Shown piece by piece: positions 17,914 through 27,546 of a DNA stretch of 64,000 bases. The notes under the pieces are model-generated. The model was not told the DNA's origin. It saw only the letters and a list, made by a program, of their open reading frames with translations, and did not search any database. The stretch is from Caryophanales bacterium UBA743 (lineage in GTDB: Bacteria > Bacillota_I > Bacilli_A > RFN20 > CAG-826), in NCBI GenBank assembly GCA_002297365.1, contig DBKT01000013.1, positions 124,001-188,000 of the forward strand, in the 5' to 3' direction. Position 1 is the stretch's first letter, and each line of letters opens with the position of its first letter. Both the position numbers and the translations under genes were made by a program.

Positions 17914-18049
17914 AGTCAGCAATTTTAGCTCTGCCTTTCGCTCTACGACGTGCAAGAACGTTGCGGCCATTTGGCGTAGCCATTCTGGCGCGGAATCCTG
18001 CTTTGTGAGCATGCTTGATTTTAGATGGTTGATATGTCTTTACATCCAT
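17912..18049 (-). CDS. rpmH: 50S ribosomal protein L34
   Basis: 45 aa. The sequence reads MDVKTYQPSK, then IKHAHKAGFRARMATPNGRN, then VLARRRAKGRAKIAD, a typical bL34. The start has MDVKTYQPSK where most L34 proteins have MKRTYQP, i.e. one extra residue and an acidic position. GGAGG lies 10 nt upstream of the ATG. The gene is next to oriC and has its own strong promoter. Confidence 0.95.
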   Translation of the reverse strand: MDVKTYQPSKIKHAHKAGFRARMATPNGRNVLARRRAKGRAKIAD

Positions 18050-18085
18050 AATATTTTCCTCCGAGGTTCACTTGCGTGCGTAGTG

Positions 18086-18114
18086 ATTATAATGATTTCT
18101 GCATCTCTTCTCAA
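18086..18114 (-). promoter_or_regulatory. rpmH promoter
   Basis: Minus strand TTGAGA (18109-18114), an exact 17-bp spacer and a perfect TATAAT (18086-18091), 37 bp before the rpmH ATG. Confidence 0.75.
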
Positions 18115-18219
18115 CAAAAACTACACTCCTTCCCCTTAAAGGGAAAATCAACCGTCAGATTGTCCGTTGTCAATCATCTAGCAAGGTTTTCTCTTAACAT
18201 TTGAGCGAGCAGACGGTTT

Positions 18220-18559
18220 TTTTCCACATTTCCATGGTTTTCTTGATGTCAAAAAAGAATCCACAGGAAAGAGAAATCGATAAATAGTTCTTAACATCCA
18301 TGTGAATTTCGAGCTGTGGATTCGGTGAATAACTCCATTTATAGACGATGACATCTATTGTTTTTAAAAAGACTGACAAGTTGATTCCCTTGAAAACAAA
18401 AAGTTTTCCACAAAGATAAATTCGGGATTGGTTTTCCACATTTTGTCCACATTTTAAAAATTGTGGAAAAGTCAAAAAAGTCGTCAAAATCAACCCTTTA
18501 AGACCCTTTGATTGTGGAAAAAATAATTTTCAGCGTTTTCTCATCGATATTTATCCACA
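18220..18559. other. oriC part 1: DnaA-box cluster upstream of dnaA
   Basis: The 540-bp stretch between rpmH and dnaA has no gene. It holds many DnaA-box-like 9-mers: TTTTCCACA at 18220, 18404 and 18432; TTGTCCACA at 18443; the same box inverted (TGTGGAAAA) at 18462 and 18513; and a perfect TTATCCACA at 18551-18559. An inverted pair GAATCCACAG (18257-18266) and CTGTGGATTC (18314-18323) is also present. This is the upstream half of a bipartite Firmicutes-type origin. Confidence 0.85.
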
Positions 18560-18589
18560 AAAGGCATAGAATTGAAAACGGTAATTTTT

Positions 18590-19954
18590 ATGAACAACAG
18601 CATCTCTGAAATAGCGCAACTGTGGGACAGAATCCTTCCAAGAATAAAAGAAGAAATGAAGGATAATATGGTGTTTGACACCTTTTTGAACGATTCTTAC
18701 ATCGATTGCATTAAAGATAATCAGATATTAGTAATCGTCAACTCCACCGTCGCTGTGCAGGTTTTAAGCTCCAAATACAAGCAGATGATCAACGACGTCG
18801 TCGCTGGCGCGACTGAGTCCAATTTTGTCATTCGTTTCATCACTTCCGATCAAAAAGAGACAAGAGATGCCCTCGTCCCCATTGATAACTCTCGGGCCTA
18901 TTTCGCCGACTCTCTTTTGAATCCTAACTACACATTCAAGAATTTCGTTGTCGGTCCTTCCAATAGGGAGGCGTATCAAGCCGCTTTGATGGCTTCGCAA
19001 AATCCGGGAAAATTCTATAATCCATTACTTATATATGGGGATTCCGGATTGGGAAAGACACACTTGTTGCACGCCGTAGGGAACGCCGCGAAAGAAAAAT
19101 TTCCCAAATTAAGAGTCCTTTACGTTCACGCCCAAGAGTTCCTGGACGAATACATTAAATACGTCAAGGGTGATAGGGAGGGCGTTTCCATTGTCGATTG
19201 GTTTAAAACGTCGGTGGATATGTTGTTAGTCGACGATGTCCAATTTCTCTCGAACAAGAAAAATACGGAGGAAACATTCTTCTCGATTTACAACAATTTC
19301 TACGCGATGGGCAAGCAAATCGTTTTGACATCGGATTTGCACCCTTCAAAATTGAACGGACTGGATGCACGCTTAAAAACGCGTTTCACGCAAGGTTTGC
19401 CTCTTTCCATCAATCAGCCAGAAAAAGAAACCTGCGAAAGCATTCTGCGAATGAGAATCGAAGCAAACGGCTTGAACACGGAGGATTTCGACGAAGAAGC
19501 GCTCTCTTTTTTGGCGTCGCGTTTCGGTAAAAACGTTCGTGAGTTGGAGGGCGCTTTTGATCGTTTGCTCTTTTACACGATTAACATTCAGCCGACAAAA
19601 CACATCGACTTAAAAACGGCAATGAGATCGGTTTCCGGCCTCGTGAATATAAAAGAAGACGAAGAGAAGCTTTCCGAACAAAAAATAATCAATGTCGTTG
19701 CCGATTACTACAATTTGGCCCCTTATCAAATCACCGGAAATATCCGAACCAGCCAAATCGCAATGGCGAGGCACATCTCCATGTATCTCATCCGCGCATT
19801 GCTAGATACCCCGTTCACCAAAATAGGAAAGGTGTTTGGTGGCAAAGATCACGCGACCGTGATGAATGGTGTAAACAAAGTGGAAAAAACGTTGAAAACC
19901 GATGAAGCTTTGCAAAAGGTGATAAACAACCTGAAAGAGAGACTAAAAAGTTAA
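18590..19954 (+). CDS. dnaA: Chromosomal replication initiator DnaA
   Basis: 454 aa from the ATG at 18590; a TTG at 18572 would add six residues (MKTVIF) and cannot be excluded. Domain I (about 1-85) is followed by a very short linker. The AAA+ domain has Walker A 'GDSGLGKT' (150-157) and Walker B 'MLLVDDVQF'. C-terminal domain IV carries the DNA-binding signature 'GGKDHATVMNGV'. DnaA-boxes lie on both sides of the gene, so autoregulation is likely. Confidence 0.97.
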   Translation: MNNSISEIAQLWDRILPRIKEEMKDNMVFDTFLNDSYIDCIKDNQILVIVNSTVAVQVLSSKYKQMINDVVAGATESNFVIRFITSDQKETRDALVPIDNSRAYFADSLLNPNYTFKNFVVGPSNREAYQAALMASQNPGKFYNPLLIYGDSGLGKTHLLHAVGNAAKEKFPKLRVLYVHAQEFLDEYIKYVKGDREGVSIVDWFKTSVDMLLVDDVQFLSNKKNTEETFFSIYNNFYAMGKQIVLTSDLHPSKLNGLDARLKTRFTQGLPLSINQPEKETCESILRMRIEANGLNTEDFDEEALSFLASRFGKNVRELEGAFDRLLFYTINIQPTKHIDLKTAMRSVSGLVNIKEDEEKLSEQKIINVVADYYNLAPYQITGNIRTSQIAMARHISMYLIRALLDTPFTKIGKVFGGKDHATVMNGVNKVEKTLKTDEALQKVINNLKERLKS

Positions 19955-20022
19955 ATCCAATCGAATAAAACGTGTTAGAGAAAGAGATGGATGATACAAT
20001 AAAGACGCCCGGAAAAAGAGAG

Positions 20023-20080
20023 TTATCCACATTATCCACAGGACATATATTATTAGTATTAATAATTCTTAATAAAAGAA
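20023..20080. other. oriC part 2: tandem DnaA boxes and AT-rich unwinding region
   Basis: Two perfect TTATCCACA boxes are directly adjacent (20023-20031 and 20032-20040). They are followed by GGA and about 35 bp of almost pure A/T containing TTA/TAG triplets (20044-20078). This matches the basal unwinding arrangement downstream of dnaA in Bacilli: boxes, a short GC patch, then a DnaA-trio-like strand. It lies in the 140-bp gap between dnaA and dnaN. Confidence 0.8.
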
Positions 20081-20094
20081 GGAGAATATAACGC

Positions 20095-21216
20095 ATGCGT
20101 TTCACAATAAATAAGAACGAATTTCTCAAAGGTTTGCTAATCGCTTCCAGAGCGATCGGCTCGAAGAGCGTGAATCCAACGTTGCTCGGTTTCAAGCTTG
20201 AGATGAATAACGACGGTTTGGAAATTACGGCGAGCAATGACGACATCGCCATTTGGACGTTGGTTCCTCAAGCAAAAGGAGAAAAAGAAATCATCCGTAA
20301 TTTCTCCTTTGGGACGTCTCTTATCAACGCCCATCTTTTAACGGAAGTCGTTCGTAAGATGGAGGGGGATGAAATCTCTTTGGAAGTCATTGATGACAGA
20401 GTCGCTAAAATTGATGATGGCAACACGAACTTCCAGCTCAATTGCCAAACGGCCGACGAGTATCCGGACATCGATTTAGAAAAAGGCGAAAACACCTTTA
20501 GCATTCCTTGCCAGGATTTAACAAAACTCGTTGAGACCACTGCCTTTGCGGCATTAGATAAAAACACGAGGCCAATCCTTACCGCCATCAACCTAAAAGG
20601 TGAAGGAGGGGAGCTGACCGCTACCGCAACCGATTCTGCAAGACTTTCAAAGAAATCCGTTGAAATCGACGAATCGATTCGCTTTTCTGCCAACGTTCCT
20701 GCGAAAACCCTTTTGGAAGTGACGCGTCTTTTCGAAGGAACCCCGACGGTTGAGATAGCCGCCGGCGGGAACAAAATCATCTTCAGCTTCGGCAACACCA
20801 TCGTCAAAAGCCGTCTGATCGCTGGTGACTATCCTGTTTCCAATTCCATCATCCCCTCCAACTTCAACTACCGTTTGAGCGTAAGGGCGAATGAACTATT
20901 AAACGCCATTGACCGCGTTTCCATTTTGGTCACCGACCGCGCGGCCGTTGTCAAACTCGCTATGTCTAACGACGGCGTGGAAGTCACTTCTTCCAGCGAT
21001 CAGTTTGGTTCCGGAGCGGAAACCATCAGCAATGTTCAATATCAGGGGGAACGTTTGGAAGTCGCCTTTAATGCCTTGTTTGTCACGCAAGCGGTTAAGG
21101 CGCTTTGCTCTGACGACGTGGAATTTAAATTTATCGGCGAAATGAAGCCGTTCGTCGTTGTAAATCCTAACGATAACACCACAGTGGAACTCATCACCCC
21201 GATGAGAACTCGCTAA
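20095..21216 (+). CDS. dnaN: DNA polymerase III beta subunit (sliding clamp)
   Basis: 373 aa, normal length, with the three clamp domains. It begins 'MRFTINKNEFLKGLLIASRAIGSK' in part, contains 'VPAKTLLEVTRLFEG', and ends in 'VELITPMRTR', the usual clamp C-terminus that forms the partner-binding pocket. It rings DNA and tethers the replicative polymerase. AAGGAG lies upstream of the start. A strong terminator follows. Confidence 0.97.
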   Translation: MRFTINKNEFLKGLLIASRAIGSKSVNPTLLGFKLEMNNDGLEITASNDDIAIWTLVPQAKGEKEIIRNFSFGTSLINAHLLTEVVRKMEGDEISLEVIDDRVAKIDDGNTNFQLNCQTADEYPDIDLEKGENTFSIPCQDLTKLVETTAFAALDKNTRPILTAINLKGEGGELTATATDSARLSKKSVEIDESIRFSANVPAKTLLEVTRLFEGTPTVEIAAGGNKIIFSFGNTIVKSRLIAGDYPVSNSIIPSNFNYRLSVRANELLNAIDRVSILVTDRAAVVKLAMSNDGVEVTSSSDQFGSGAETISNVQYQGERLEVAFNALFVTQAVKALCSDDVEFKFIGEMKPFVVVNPNDNTTVELITPMRTR

Positions 21217-21233
21217 TTTACAAAACAACAGAT

Positions 21234-21262
21234 AAGCGCCAAAAAAACTTGGCGCTTTTTTC
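21234..21262 (+). terminator. Terminator after dnaN
   Basis: AAGCGCCAA/TTGGCGCTT, a 9-bp perfect stem with a 6-nt loop, followed by six T residues. Confidence 0.9.
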
Positions 21263-21385
21263 TGCGTTGGCCTTTTTGGGGCCAAAACTCCCTCTAAAAA
21301 CGATTTTTATAAGTTTTCCGGTAAAATTTACAAGGCCTGCTGTTTTCATTTAAAATTGAGCACTTTTTTGCTTTCTTTTTATTAC

Positions 21386-21401
21386 TACTACGTAGTAAAA
21401 T
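21386..21401 (+). promoter_or_regulatory. Palindrome and -10-like box before yaaA-recF-gyrBA
   Basis: TACTACGTAGTA (21386-21397) is a perfect 12-bp palindrome overlapping TAAAAT (21396-21401), which is a likely -10 box about 17 bp before the yaaA start. The rest of the 21263-21418 gap is AT-rich and geneless. The palindrome could be a regulator site for the recF-gyrase operon. Confidence 0.4.
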
Positions 21402-21418
21402 ATACATAGGGTAAAAAC

Positions 21419-21643
21419 ATGTCGAAAGAAGTCAAAAACATCATCATTCACACGGATTACATCACCTTGGGGCAACTCTTGAAGTTTGCGGATGTTGTTA
21501 TGGAGGGCGGAGAGGCGAAAGCTTACCTCGCTTCAAGCAAGATTTTGGTAAATGGAATCGAGGAAAATCGCCGAGGAAAAAAGATCCGCTCTGGAGATAC
21601 CGTTGAACTTCCTGAGATGGTGATTCAAATCAGTCATCAATGA
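21419..21643 (+). CDS. yaaA: S4-domain protein YaaA/RlbA
   Basis: 74 aa, a single S4 RNA-binding domain ('ITLGQLLKFADVVMEGGEAK' in part, 'VNGIEENRRGKKIRSGD'). Found between dnaN and recF throughout Firmicutes, probably linked to ribosome assembly. Its stop overlaps the recF start by 4 bp. Confidence 0.9.
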   Translation: MSKEVKNIIIHTDYITLGQLLKFADVVMEGGEAKAYLASSKILVNGIEENRRGKKIRSGDTVELPEMVIQISHQ

Positions 21644-22707
21644 TTATTACCCGTTTAGAGCTTAGGAATTTTCGTTCCTATCCCTGCCTTAACTTGGATT
21701 TTTCGGAAAAGAACAACATTCTTGTCGGAAAAAACGGCGCGGGAAAAACGAATCTTGTCGAAGGAATCTATCTTCTTTCTTTGTGCAAAAGCTGGAGAAG
21801 TGGTGATATCAGAACGCTTATTCGTCAAGGAGAGGAATCCGCTTTCATACGCGCGTATGTGCGTGAAGGCGAAATGTCGCGAAAACTCGAAATCCTGATT
21901 ACACCAAAAGGAAAGAAGATTTCTTTGAATGACAAACCCGTTAAAAGGCTTAGCGAATTATCCAAGCTCGTCAACGTCACTTTATTCTCCCCGGAAGACG
22001 TCAATCTGTTCAAAGGTTCTCCTTCCTCGAGAAGAAATTTCTTGGATGTTTCGATTTCGAAAGAACTAACCCTTTATCTCTCTCTTATTGGAAGATATGG
22101 AAAAATTCTGCAAGAAAGGAATATGGCCTTGAAATCCCCTAGCCCCGATAAGACTTACCTAGAGGTTCTCACGAATCAATTAATTGATGTTTCTGAGCCT
22201 ATAACCCATTATAGGCACGAATATCTAACGAGATTGAATAAAATCCTTGATGGGGTGGCGAACGCTCTCTATGAGAACGATAGAAGCCTTCGCTTAATCT
22301 ACAAACCGTTTATTAAAGAAAACGATTTCAAAGAAATGGCTAGCAAGCTTTATCGCAAGAACTTAGACAACGACCTTCTTCACAAGATGACGATGATTGG
22401 CGTTCACCGTGAAGATTTCTCGCTCTTACTGGATGGGAATGACGTCGCTCTATACGGCTCTCAAGGAGAAAACCGCTTAGCGGCCATCGCCTTGAAAATC
22501 GCTCCCTATTTCTTAATTGAAGAGAAGGAAAAGAAACCAATCACAATCCTGGATGATGTTTATAGTGAATTAGACGATAAACATTCTCTGCGATTGACTA
22601 AATTGTTAAAGAATCTCGGCCAGGTATTCGTGACTACCGCCGATTATTCGATAAAAGGAGATGCCATCATCGACGTCTCCAAAGAAAGTGCCACAAGGAG
22701 GAAATGA
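21640..22707 (+). CDS. recF: DNA replication and repair protein RecF
   Basis: 355 aa SMC-like ATPase that helps load RecA at gaps. Walker A 'VGKNGAGKTNLVEG' (about 30-43), ABC-type signature near 'LYGSQGENRLAAIALK' and Walker B 'PITILDDVYSELD' are all present. It ends in TGA, which shows TGA is read as stop here. It is coupled to yaaA (4-bp overlap) and lies 1 bp before gyrB. Confidence 0.95.
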   Translation: MIITRLELRNFRSYPCLNLDFSEKNNILVGKNGAGKTNLVEGIYLLSLCKSWRSGDIRTLIRQGEESAFIRAYVREGEMSRKLEILITPKGKKISLNDKPVKRLSELSKLVNVTLFSPEDVNLFKGSPSSRRNFLDVSISKELTLYLSLIGRYGKILQERNMALKSPSPDKTYLEVLTNQLIDVSEPITHYRHEYLTRLNKILDGVANALYENDRSLRLIYKPFIKENDFKEMASKLYRKNLDNDLLHKMTMIGVHREDFSLLLDGNDVALYGSQGENRLAAIALKIAPYFLIEEKEKKPITILDDVYSELDDKHSLRLTKLLKNLGQVFVTTADYSIKGDAIIDVSKESATRRK

Positions 22708-22708
22708 T

Positions 22709-24838
22709 ATGGCAGAAGAGAAAAAAGCTGATTCGGTTCGCTTAGATGGATCTCAGGAAAACGAAGAAGCTCGTCAGGATGAACTCTTGAAAGTCGCAAA
22801 AGAAAGCGGCGTCAGCGCGGAATCGTTGAAAGAAGAAGACAAATTCCAATATAAGATAGAAGATGTCACCGACGAAAAGAAAATTGAGAAAGCGGATGCG
22901 AAATATACCGCTGAAAACATTCAAGTTCTGGAAGGCCTTGAGGCCGTTAGGAAACGTCCGGGCATGTATATTGCGACTACCGCTAGCGCCGGCCTTCATC
23001 ACCTTGTTTGGGAAATCGTGGACAATTCCATCGATGAAGCTCTCGCGGGGTATTGTGATCATATCGAAGTGACCATCGAGAAAGACAATTCCATCACCGT
23101 TTCGGATAACGGCCGTGGCATTCCTGTCGACATCGTTTCCAAATCTGGCCTATCCGGCGTTGAAACGGCTTATACGATTTTGCATGCCGGCGGCAAATTC
23201 GGCGAAGGCGGTGGATATAAGGTATCAGGCGGTTTGCACGGCGTCGGCGCTTCCGTTGTGAACGCCCTTTCCACGCTTTGCGAAGTCACCGTTCATAAAG
23301 ATGGCGGCATTTATTATGTCAAATTCGTCAATGGCGGCCACATCGTCGAACATTTAAAGAAAATCGGAACTTGCTCTCCAGAAGAACACGGCACGACCGT
23401 TCATTTTTCGCCTGATCCGGAGATTTTCACCGAGACGACGATCTATAATTACGACACCATCAAAAACCATTTGAGACAAATGGCTTTCTTAAATGGCGGC
23501 GTGAAGATAACTTTGACCGATTTGCGCCCAGAAACCCCGGTGAGCGAAGTTTTCCTTTATAATGGCGGCATTCGTGAATACGTTTCCTTCATTAACGCCG
23601 GCAAACTTCCGATCAACAACGAAGTTCTTTATTGCCAAGGCGTCGAAGAAGTCACTTTGCTTGACGGGACAAAAGAAAGGATTTACGCCGAGGTCGCGAT
23701 GCAATGGACGGATTATTACAACAATGACGGCGTTTATTCTTTCTGTAACAATATCTCCACAAAAGAAGGCGGAACCCACGTTGAGGGCTTTAATCTCGCT
23801 TTGAATAGAACCATTAACGATTATGCTCGTAAGAATAAATTCCTGGATGACAAATCATCCAATTTCACCACGGATGATTGCCGTGAAGGTCTAACTTGCG
23901 TCATTTCCGTCAAACATCCAAACCCGCAATACGAGGGACAAACGAAAACCAAACTCGGCAATTCCGAGGTGCGCAAGATCGTTTCCACGATCGTTGGCTC
24001 TTATTTGCAAGAATACCTTTTGGAGCATCCTGACCAAGCCAAGCTCATCATCGAAAAGGTTAAACTTGCCGCATCCGGGCGTATGGCCGCTCAAAAGGCG
24101 CGTGAATCCACGCGTAAGAGTTCTTTGGGGATCACGACCCTTCCGGGAAAATTAGCGGATTGCTCCTCCAAGGATCCGGCTGAATGCGAACTTTATATCG
24201 TTGAGGGTAATTCCGCAGGCGGTTCCGCCAAGACGGGGCGCGATAGACGTATCCAAGCCATCCTTCCTTTGAGAGGCAAAATTCTTAACGTCGAGAAAGC
24301 AAACGAGGAACGCATTTTCCGCAACGCTGAAATCGGCAATATGATTACCGCCATTGGCGCTGGCATCCGCGAAAATTTTGATGTCAGCAAGATTCGTTAT
24401 CATAAAATTGTCATCATGACCGATGCTGATGTCGATGGCGATCACATCCGCATTCTATTGCTCACCTTCTTCTATCGCTTCATGAAGCCTCTTATTGATG
24501 GCGGTTATGTCTATATCGCTCAACCTCCGCTTTATAAGATCGACTATAAAGGGCAAGCTTACTACGCTTATAACGACGATCAATTGGAGCAACTTAAGAA
24601 AGCTCTTCAATTGAAACCGGGATACCCATTCCAACGTTATAAGGGACTTGGCGAAATGGATGCTCAACAACTTTGGGAAACAACCATGGATCCTAGCGTC
24701 AGAAAAATGATCCGCATCACAATCGATGACGCTACATTGGCTGACAAAGCCTTCACTGACCTCATGGGAGATGATGTTATGCCACGCAAAGAGTTCATCT
24801 CCAAGAACGCTAAATTCGTTCAAAACCTTGATATTTAA
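22709..24838 (+). CDS. gyrB: DNA gyrase subunit B
   Basis: 709 aa from the ATG at 22709, chosen for AAGGAGG 7 nt upstream; a longer frame runs back into recF. The ATPase domain starts at about residue 63 ('IQVLEGLEAVRKRPGMYI' in part), followed by transducer and TOPRIM ('VEGNSAGGSAK', 'IMTDADVDGDHI') and the C-terminal part ('QRYKGLGEM'). The first 60 or so residues are a charged extension rich in Glu and Lys that common GyrB proteins lack. GyrB supplies the ATP-driven part of negative supercoiling. Confidence 0.96.
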   Translation: MAEEKKADSVRLDGSQENEEARQDELLKVAKESGVSAESLKEEDKFQYKIEDVTDEKKIEKADAKYTAENIQVLEGLEAVRKRPGMYIATTASAGLHHLVWEIVDNSIDEALAGYCDHIEVTIEKDNSITVSDNGRGIPVDIVSKSGLSGVETAYTILHAGGKFGEGGGYKVSGGLHGVGASVVNALSTLCEVTVHKDGGIYYVKFVNGGHIVEHLKKIGTCSPEEHGTTVHFSPDPEIFTETTIYNYDTIKNHLRQMAFLNGGVKITLTDLRPETPVSEVFLYNGGIREYVSFINAGKLPINNEVLYCQGVEEVTLLDGTKERIYAEVAMQWTDYYNNDGVYSFCNNISTKEGGTHVEGFNLALNRTINDYARKNKFLDDKSSNFTTDDCREGLTCVISVKHPNPQYEGQTKTKLGNSEVRKIVSTIVGSYLQEYLLEHPDQAKLIIEKVKLAASGRMAAQKARESTRKSSLGITTLPGKLADCSSKDPAECELYIVEGNSAGGSAKTGRDRRIQAILPLRGKILNVEKANEERIFRNAEIGNMITAIGAGIRENFDVSKIRYHKIVIMTDADVDGDHIRILLLTFFYRFMKPLIDGGYVYIAQPPLYKIDYKGQAYYAYNDDQLEQLKKALQLKPGYPFQRYKGLGEMDAQQLWETTMDPSVRKMIRITIDDATLADKAFTDLMGDDVMPRKEFISKNAKFVQNLDI

Positions 24839-24853
24839 TAGAAGGAGAAAAAT

Positions 24854-27541
24854 ATGGCAGAAGAAAAGAAAAACGAAGAAGCCGTTCAAAACGACGCTTC
24901 TAATAATGAAGAAGGCGCGGTTGCCGGCATCGTTCCGGGCTTGATTGATAGAGAAATCACCGATGAGGTTCAAAACGCTTTCTTAAACTACTCGATGTCC
25001 GTTATTGAAAGCCGTGCCATTCCGGATGTCCGCGACGGTCTTAAACCAGTTCAAAGACGTATTATCTTCGGCATGAACGAATCCGGCATGCAACCGGGAA
25101 AACCATACAAGAAATGCGCTCGTATCGTTGGCGATGTCATGGGCAAGTACCACCCACATGGCGATAGCGCTATTTATGGAACGCTCGTCCGTTTGGCTCA
25201 GCCATTCGCCATGAGATATTGCTTGGCTGATGGACATGGTAACTTTGGCGATGTCGATGGCGATGAAGCCGCGGCTATGCGTTATACGGAAGCCCGTATG
25301 ACCAAACTTGCGGTGGAGATGGTCCGCGATTTGGATAAAGACACCGTTGATTTCATGGATAACTACGACGGCACCGAAAGAGAGCCGTCCGTTTTGCCGA
25401 GTCGCTTCCCTAATTTGATCGTGAATGGTTCTGAGGGTATTGCCGTTGGTATGGCTACGAATATGCCAACCCACAATCTCACCGAAGCGATTAATGCGAC
25501 CGTTGCTGTTGCTAGGAACCCGGAGATCACTCCTTTGGAATTGATGCAGAATTACATCTATGGACCTGATTTCCCTACTGGCGGCGTTATTTTGGGCCGT
25601 CAGGGAATTCTCGATTACTTCACCAACGGCACCGGAACGATTAATATTCGTTCGAGATATCACATCGAAGAAAGCGAATCTGGCAAAGCTTCGATTATCG
25701 TTACCGAAATTCCTTACCAAGTAAACAAGGCTGCCATGATTGAAAACATGGCTTCTCTGGTCCGCGATAAAGTGATTGACGGCATCACCGATATTCGTGA
25801 TGAATCTTCAAAAGAAGGCATACGTGTGGTGATTGAAATCCGCCGTGACACCATTCCGGAAGTTGTCGCGAATAATCTTTTGAAACACACGCAACTTCAA
25901 ATCACTTACGGCGTCATCAATCTTTGCTTGTTAAATGGCGAGCCAAAGGTTTTGGGCATCGTCCCGATGATCCAAGCCTATATCGATCATCAAATGGACG
26001 TTTTGACGCGCCGTACGAAATTCTTATTAAAAAGGGATAGCGACCGCGATCACATCGTGACTGGCTTGATACTCGCTCATGATAACATCGACGAAGTCAT
26101 CCACATCATCCGTGGCAGTAAAACCGATGAGGAATCTGCCGCTAAATTAAACGAAAGATTTGGTCTCTCTAAACCTCAAACCGATGCCATTTTGGCTATG
26201 ACTCTCCGCCGTTTGGAAGGCCTAGAACAAGAAAAACTCCAAAATGAGCACACAGAACTCACGAAAAACATCGCTCATTATAATTGGCTTCTCTCCGATT
26301 CTAAGAACATCCTTGAGATGATGATTCAAGAATTAGAGGAGATCAAAAATAAATTTGGCGATGCCCGTCTTACCGAAATCTCCAATCAAGCCGCGGATAT
26401 CGATAACGAAGACCTCTTGCCACAAGAGAATATCCTTGTCGTCTTAACGAAGAAAGGCTACGTCAAGAGAATGTCCGACGACACCTTCCGCACGCAAAAT
26501 AGGGGAGGACGCGGGGTAAAAGGAATCACGACCACCTCTGGTGATATCGTTCAACTTATGCTTCACACGAAGACGCATACCGATATCATGTTCTTCTCTA
26601 GTTTGGGATTCGTTTACCGTTTACGCGGATACATGATTCCTGACGGAGAAAGAAACTCCAAAGGCATTCCTGCCGTTAACTTGCTGAATTTGGCGCAGGA
26701 TGAAAAAGTCGTCGCTATCGTTCCTTGCGATGATTACCCAGAAAGCGATTATCTCTTCTTCGCAACCGTTAATGGCGTTGTTAAGAGAACGAAACTCACT
26801 GAATTCGCTTCCATTCACTCCAACGGCAAAAGAGCCATTACCCTTAGAGAAGGCGATGAGCTCCTCAATGTGAAAAAGACCCATGGCAATGATTTGATTT
26901 CCCTTGCTTCTAGTAACGGAAAAGTGTGCACCTTCTATGAAGATGATGTGCGTGCGATGGGTAGAAGCGCAGCTGGTGTCACGGGCATGGATTTGAAAGA
27001 CGGATCCCATCTTGTTGACATCACGGGTTCTATGGATGGAACATTGGCTCTCGCCCTTACTTCTAATGGATTTGGGAAACTCTCCTATTTCAAAGATACC
27101 GACATCACCAACGAGGACGGCACAACTACTCACTATGATGGATACCGTTTGACCTCTAGAGGAGCAAAAGGCGTCTTCTCCATCAAAGATAACGGAAAGA
27201 ATGGTTCCTTAACCGCCTTACGTGCCGTAAACGGCGATGAAGACTTAATTGTCATTACCAACAAAGGCATTGTTATCCGCACCCCTCTTTCTCAAGTTCA
27301 TATCGCTGGAAGAAACACCGTAGGCGTTAAAGTCATCGCCCTTGAACCAGGGAATAAGGTCGCTTCCTTAGCCATCGTTCCGCATGAGGATGAAACGCTT
27401 GAAGATAATGCCCCTATCGAGGAAGACGAAATCAATCCGTCTTTGGTCGCTCAAAACGATGAGAGCGCGAATAATCCAACTCCCGATGACGTTTCCGAAG
27501 GAGATAACTCCAACAACCCAACGCCAAATGACGTTGAATAA
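24854..27541 (+). CDS. gyrA: DNA gyrase subunit A
   Basis: 895 aa. After a short charged N-terminal extension (about 33 residues) comes 'SVIESRAIPDVRDGLKPVQRRI' in part, then the breakage-reunion domain with the catalytic Tyr in 'AAMRYTEARM'. The C-terminal beta-pinwheel includes the GyrA box-like 'QNRGGRGVKG'. The last 40 residues are acidic and carry two near copies of NNPTPxDV. AGAAGGAG before the ATG supports the start. It is 15 bp from gyrB. Confidence 0.96.
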   Translation: MAEEKKNEEAVQNDASNNEEGAVAGIVPGLIDREITDEVQNAFLNYSMSVIESRAIPDVRDGLKPVQRRIIFGMNESGMQPGKPYKKCARIVGDVMGKYHPHGDSAIYGTLVRLAQPFAMRYCLADGHGNFGDVDGDEAAAMRYTEARMTKLAVEMVRDLDKDTVDFMDNYDGTEREPSVLPSRFPNLIVNGSEGIAVGMATNMPTHNLTEAINATVAVARNPEITPLELMQNYIYGPDFPTGGVILGRQGILDYFTNGTGTINIRSRYHIEESESGKASIIVTEIPYQVNKAAMIENMASLVRDKVIDGITDIRDESSKEGIRVVIEIRRDTIPEVVANNLLKHTQLQITYGVINLCLLNGEPKVLGIVPMIQAYIDHQMDVLTRRTKFLLKRDSDRDHIVTGLILAHDNIDEVIHIIRGSKTDEESAAKLNERFGLSKPQTDAILAMTLRRLEGLEQEKLQNEHTELTKNIAHYNWLLSDSKNILEMMIQELEEIKNKFGDARLTEISNQAADIDNEDLLPQENILVVLTKKGYVKRMSDDTFRTQNRGGRGVKGITTTSGDIVQLMLHTKTHTDIMFFSSLGFVYRLRGYMIPDGERNSKGIPAVNLLNLAQDEKVVAIVPCDDYPESDYLFFATVNGVVKRTKLTEFASIHSNGKRAITLREGDELLNVKKTHGNDLISLASSNGKVCTFYEDDVRAMGRSAAGVTGMDLKDGSHLVDITGSMDGTLALALTSNGFGKLSYFKDTDITNEDGTTTHYDGYRLTSRGAKGVFSIKDNGKNGSLTALRAVNGDEDLIVITNKGIVIRTPLSQVHIAGRNTVGVKVIALEPGNKVASLAIVPHEDETLEDNAPIEEDEINPSLVAQNDESANNPTPDDVSEGDNSNNPTPNDVE

Positions 27542-27546
27542 CACGA

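Noticed and set aside
20268..20807. 179-codon minus-strand frame
   Set aside because: Fully opposite dnaN, with low-complexity Ser/Val composition typical of antisense frames.
22705..22707. Possible reading of TGA as tryptophan, as in some Mollicutes
   Set aside because: recF and other complete genes end naturally at TGA, and tryptophan is coded by TGG throughout.
24983..25720. Long open frame (245 codons) on the minus strand
   Set aside because: It lies wholly opposite gyrA, has no ribosome-binding site and looks like no protein family; it is a by-product of gyrA codon use.
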